From the NCBI GenBank assembly GCA_026225945.1, contig JAMJFZ010001258.1:4447501-4511500 (forward strand): DNA of 64,000 nucleotides. The letters run 5' to 3'. Position 1 is the stretch's first letter; every line of letters starts with the position of its first letter. This stretch comes from Cricetomys ansorgei. Its lineage: Eukaryota; Chordata; Mammalia; Rodentia; Nesomyidae. The notes under the pieces were generated by a model. The model did not search any database. It saw only the letters and a program-made list of their open reading frames with translations, and was not told the origin of the DNA. Made by a program: the position numbers and the translations under genes. Shown piece after piece: positions 61,281-64,000 of the stretch.

Positions 61281-62162
61281 CATACACAGTACAATACATG
61301 CTCACGTGAATCAACATGCACGTACACAGTACAACACACACGCACACGTGAATCAACATGCATGCACACAGTACAACGCACATGCTCACGTGAATCAACA
61401 TGTAAGTACACAGTACAACACACACGCACATGTGAATCAACACGCATGCACACAGTACAATGCACACGCTCACGTGAATCAACATGCACGCAGACAGCAC
61501 AACACACACGCTCACGTGAATCAACATGCACGCACACAGCACAACACACACGCTCACGTGAATCAACATGCACGCACACAGCACAACACACACGCTCACG
61601 TGAATCAACATGCACGCAGACAGCACAACACACACGCTCACGTGAATCAACATGCACGCACACAGCACAACACACACGCTCACGTGAATCAACATGCATG
61701 CACACAGTACAACGCACATGCTCACATGAATCAACATGTAAGTACACAGTACAACACACACGCACATGTGAATCAACACGCATGCACACAGTACAACGCA
61801 CATGCTCACGTGAATCAACATGTAAGTACACAGTACAACACACACGCTCACGTGAATCAACATGCACGCAGACAGCACAACACACACGCTCACGTGAATC
61901 AACATGCACGCAGACAGCACAACACACACGCTCACGTGAATCAACATGCACGCAGACAGCACAACACACACGCTCACGTGAATCAACATGCACGCACACA
62001 GCACAACACACACGCTCACGTGAATCAACATGCACGCAGACAGCACAACACACACGCTCACGTGAATCAACATGCACGCACACAGCACAACACACACGCT
62101 CACGTGAATCAACATGCACGCACACAGCACAACACACATGCTCACGTGAATCAACATGCACG
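61281..62162. repeat. 42-bp minisatellite, 21 copies
   Basis: Unit CACGCTCACGTGAATCAACA followed by TGCACGCACACAGCACAACACA. 882 bases is 21 x 42. Because 42 is divisible by three, several frames on both strands stay open throughout (up to 335 codons), but these are repeat artefacts. Confidence 0.98.
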
Positions 62163-64000
62163 CGTGCATGGGCTCATGTAGTCATAGAAAAAGACTGGAC
62201 TCTAGCCTTATATGAGGCACAGCTGACAGGAATGAGTCCAGCTAGGAAGGAACCAGGGAACAGGAGCTGTTGGGAACCCCCAGCTTCACTACCTGATGGT
62301 CCAGGAGCATCACCACATAGGGCACCTGCTAGTAGCTCATTAAATGAAACAGATCCCACAGGGCTCTAGTTTGTCCTTCCTCCCTCTGCCTTCCTGAACC
62401 CTTGGCTCCATCTGCCAGTGAGACACTAGGCAGAGGCAGCAGCCGGGGTAGACTGGTCAGCCAGCTCCACAGCTGCATAGGTCAGCTCCTACAGGGTCTT
62501 TACTCCTTGTTACCTCCAGTTGTTCTGTTTTCCAGAACAAACCATGGCTATCACATACACCTCCATCTACTCTGCTGCATGATCTCAGCTCTGCATCTAC
62601 ATGTGTGACATCTTCATCAAACCATGACAGTTTTCCTGTTGGCCCAGACTGGATGAAAGCTCTCTCTGGAGGACATCAGCCACTGAGTGTACACAATCCA
62701 TACTGCTGATTATAGCCTTGATGCTCGGAGGGCAAATGGGTACACTATCCTTGGTTTGTACTCCTCACGAGTGTTGAAATGCTGCTTTATGGTGGCTTGG
62801 CTTTGCAATCTATTTGGGAAAATTCCAACCAGTTTAATGCACATGCTATTGTAAATAATCTTGTGTGAAGCTCTTAAAGACTCTTTTTGGTCTGCTAAGG
62901 CTTAACAATTTTATTAAGCTGTTCCTTGGATGCTTCTGGGTTAATATTCTTTGGTACCTGATAGGCCTTTCCAAGATGAAGAGTCAAGATTCTTTTTTTT
63001 CACATTTAGTTCTTTCTATTCTAATCTCAGGCCCTGGTCCGGGTCGGTTGCTTTCCTGAGGGTCTCCAAGTAGTCCTATGCTGCACCTTCCTTGCTTGTC
63101 TTCGCCTCCACCATCCTCTCCTACAGTTCTGTCCTGTGGCTAGCTTATTCTCATCTCCAGCCCCACCCGCTGTACGCACAACAGTGTCACCTCTCCATTA
63201 TTATACGCATTTACCCTCCCTCGGACACTTGTGACATAGATTTCGCTTCTAGTATTTGCTTTACTGGTATAAAAGCAAGCACTCAATTGGGGGTTGCTTA
63301 CGGCTTCAGAGGTTTAGCCTATTATCACTGTGGTGGGGAGGACGGAGGCACAGTCAGACCCAGGGCTGGAGAGGTAACTCAGCGTTCTCTATCCTCACCC
63401 ATAGGCGGCAGAAGTTCTTTTTACTTTTAATATTTCTGATCCATGTTGGTTTTCAGTATTCTGAAATGAATTTGAAGATATTAGTCCAGTAAGGAAGACT
63501 GGTGTCTACACTTGTCAAGTCTGACTATTAATGAGGATTTTCACATATTTTTTTTACCGTAGTTTTATATGGCTGTCATTTTGTGAACAAGGCTCCTAGC
63601 TGGAGAGCGCCATCTTCTGACAGCTGTGTTCTGTGCAGTTTCGTTTACGACATCTCTTGAGTTGCTGTGTCTATACGCCCTTTACACTGGATCCTAAACC
63701 TGCCCTTTATTCCCTTCTTTCACTTCAGAGACCCACCCTGCCTGTATATTTGATGTTCACCCCGAAGCAACACTTCCCCAACTCTCCATCTCCACCCGTC
63801 CCGATCATTTAAGAGCTGTGATGTAACACAGCCATCCCGAGGCTACGTTAAATATTCTGCACTTCGTATTGGGGAATTCCTTACTAGGGACAAACGGGCT
63901 ATTCTGTTTGTGTTCTAAGTCTTCAGAACTACTTTATTTCTCTTTCTTTTTTTCAAATCTGCTGCATTTTGTTTTTAATTTTTTTATTTAAATTTTTTCA

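Larger units (their letters stand above)
59487..64000 (-). other. Nhlrc2 intron 2 (partial)
   Basis: 4.5 kb upstream of exon 3. Holds a B3 SINE, the 42-bp array, and at 62170-64000 unassigned AT-rich DNA in which no exon 2 was found. A short segment near 63290-63420 may be a MaLR remnant. Confidence 0.7.

Noticed and set aside
61249..62369. Open frames of 291 to 335 codons on both strands
   Set aside because: They arise because the 42-bp unit is a multiple of three with no stop in several frames; no start context, domain or splice structure supports a protein.
59487..64000. Expected Nhlrc2 exon 2 (Cys-rich thioredoxin motif) and exon 1
   Set aside because: I looked for the minus-strand coding of the FTYCCINCIH-type motif and did not find it, so these exons are taken to be off window.

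Overview
The window is mammalian nuclear DNA from a rodent. It is full of B1, B2/B3 and B4-like SINEs, ORR1/MT-type (MaLR) LTRs and decayed L1 fragments, and it carries a multi-exon gene with consensus splice sites. The repeats fit a murid or cricetid rodent, possibly a hamster; the species cannot be fixed from sequence alone.

The only protein-coding gene I can support is Nhlrc2 (NHL repeat-containing protein 2) on the minus strand. Nine coding exons lie between 59486 and 28098. They join in phase without a premature stop and encode 614 residues: the second half of the thioredoxin-like domain, the six-bladed NHL beta-propeller and the C-terminal beta domain. The first two coding exons, which carry the Cys-rich thioredoxin motif, are not visible and should lie beyond base 64000. 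If they supply 110 residues as in the human protein, the product is 724 residues, against about 726 in human. Two single-residue gaps, in exons 9 and 10, account for the difference.

Layout. 1-22150: intergenic DNA with no gene that I can support. It holds MaLR LTRs, two MLT1-like LTRs, L1 ORF2 and L1 3' relics, a solo retroviral-type LTR at 4.7 kb, a CA-rich array at 3.1 kb, and a minus-strand LTR-bounded element (18.1-20.0 kb) whose interior reads as non-viral-looking ORFs. 22150-28097: a repeat-poor 6 kb flank downstream of the stop codon, probably alternative 3' UTR, with several minus-strand AATAAA signals and a small CpG cluster. 28098-59486: Nhlrc2 exons and introns. 59487-64000: part of the intron upstream of exon 3.

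The most unusual feature is the number of minisatellites inside the Nhlrc2 introns. There are six arrays with 24 to 48-bp units. One of 1.6 kb ends 86 bp from the exon 7 acceptor and repeats an E-box and an ETS-like core about 60 times. Another repeats a TCACGTGA box in 17 of 21 units. I see no new multi-gene system. The strongest candidates for something undescribed are these arrays and the LTR element with non-viral-looking ORFs.
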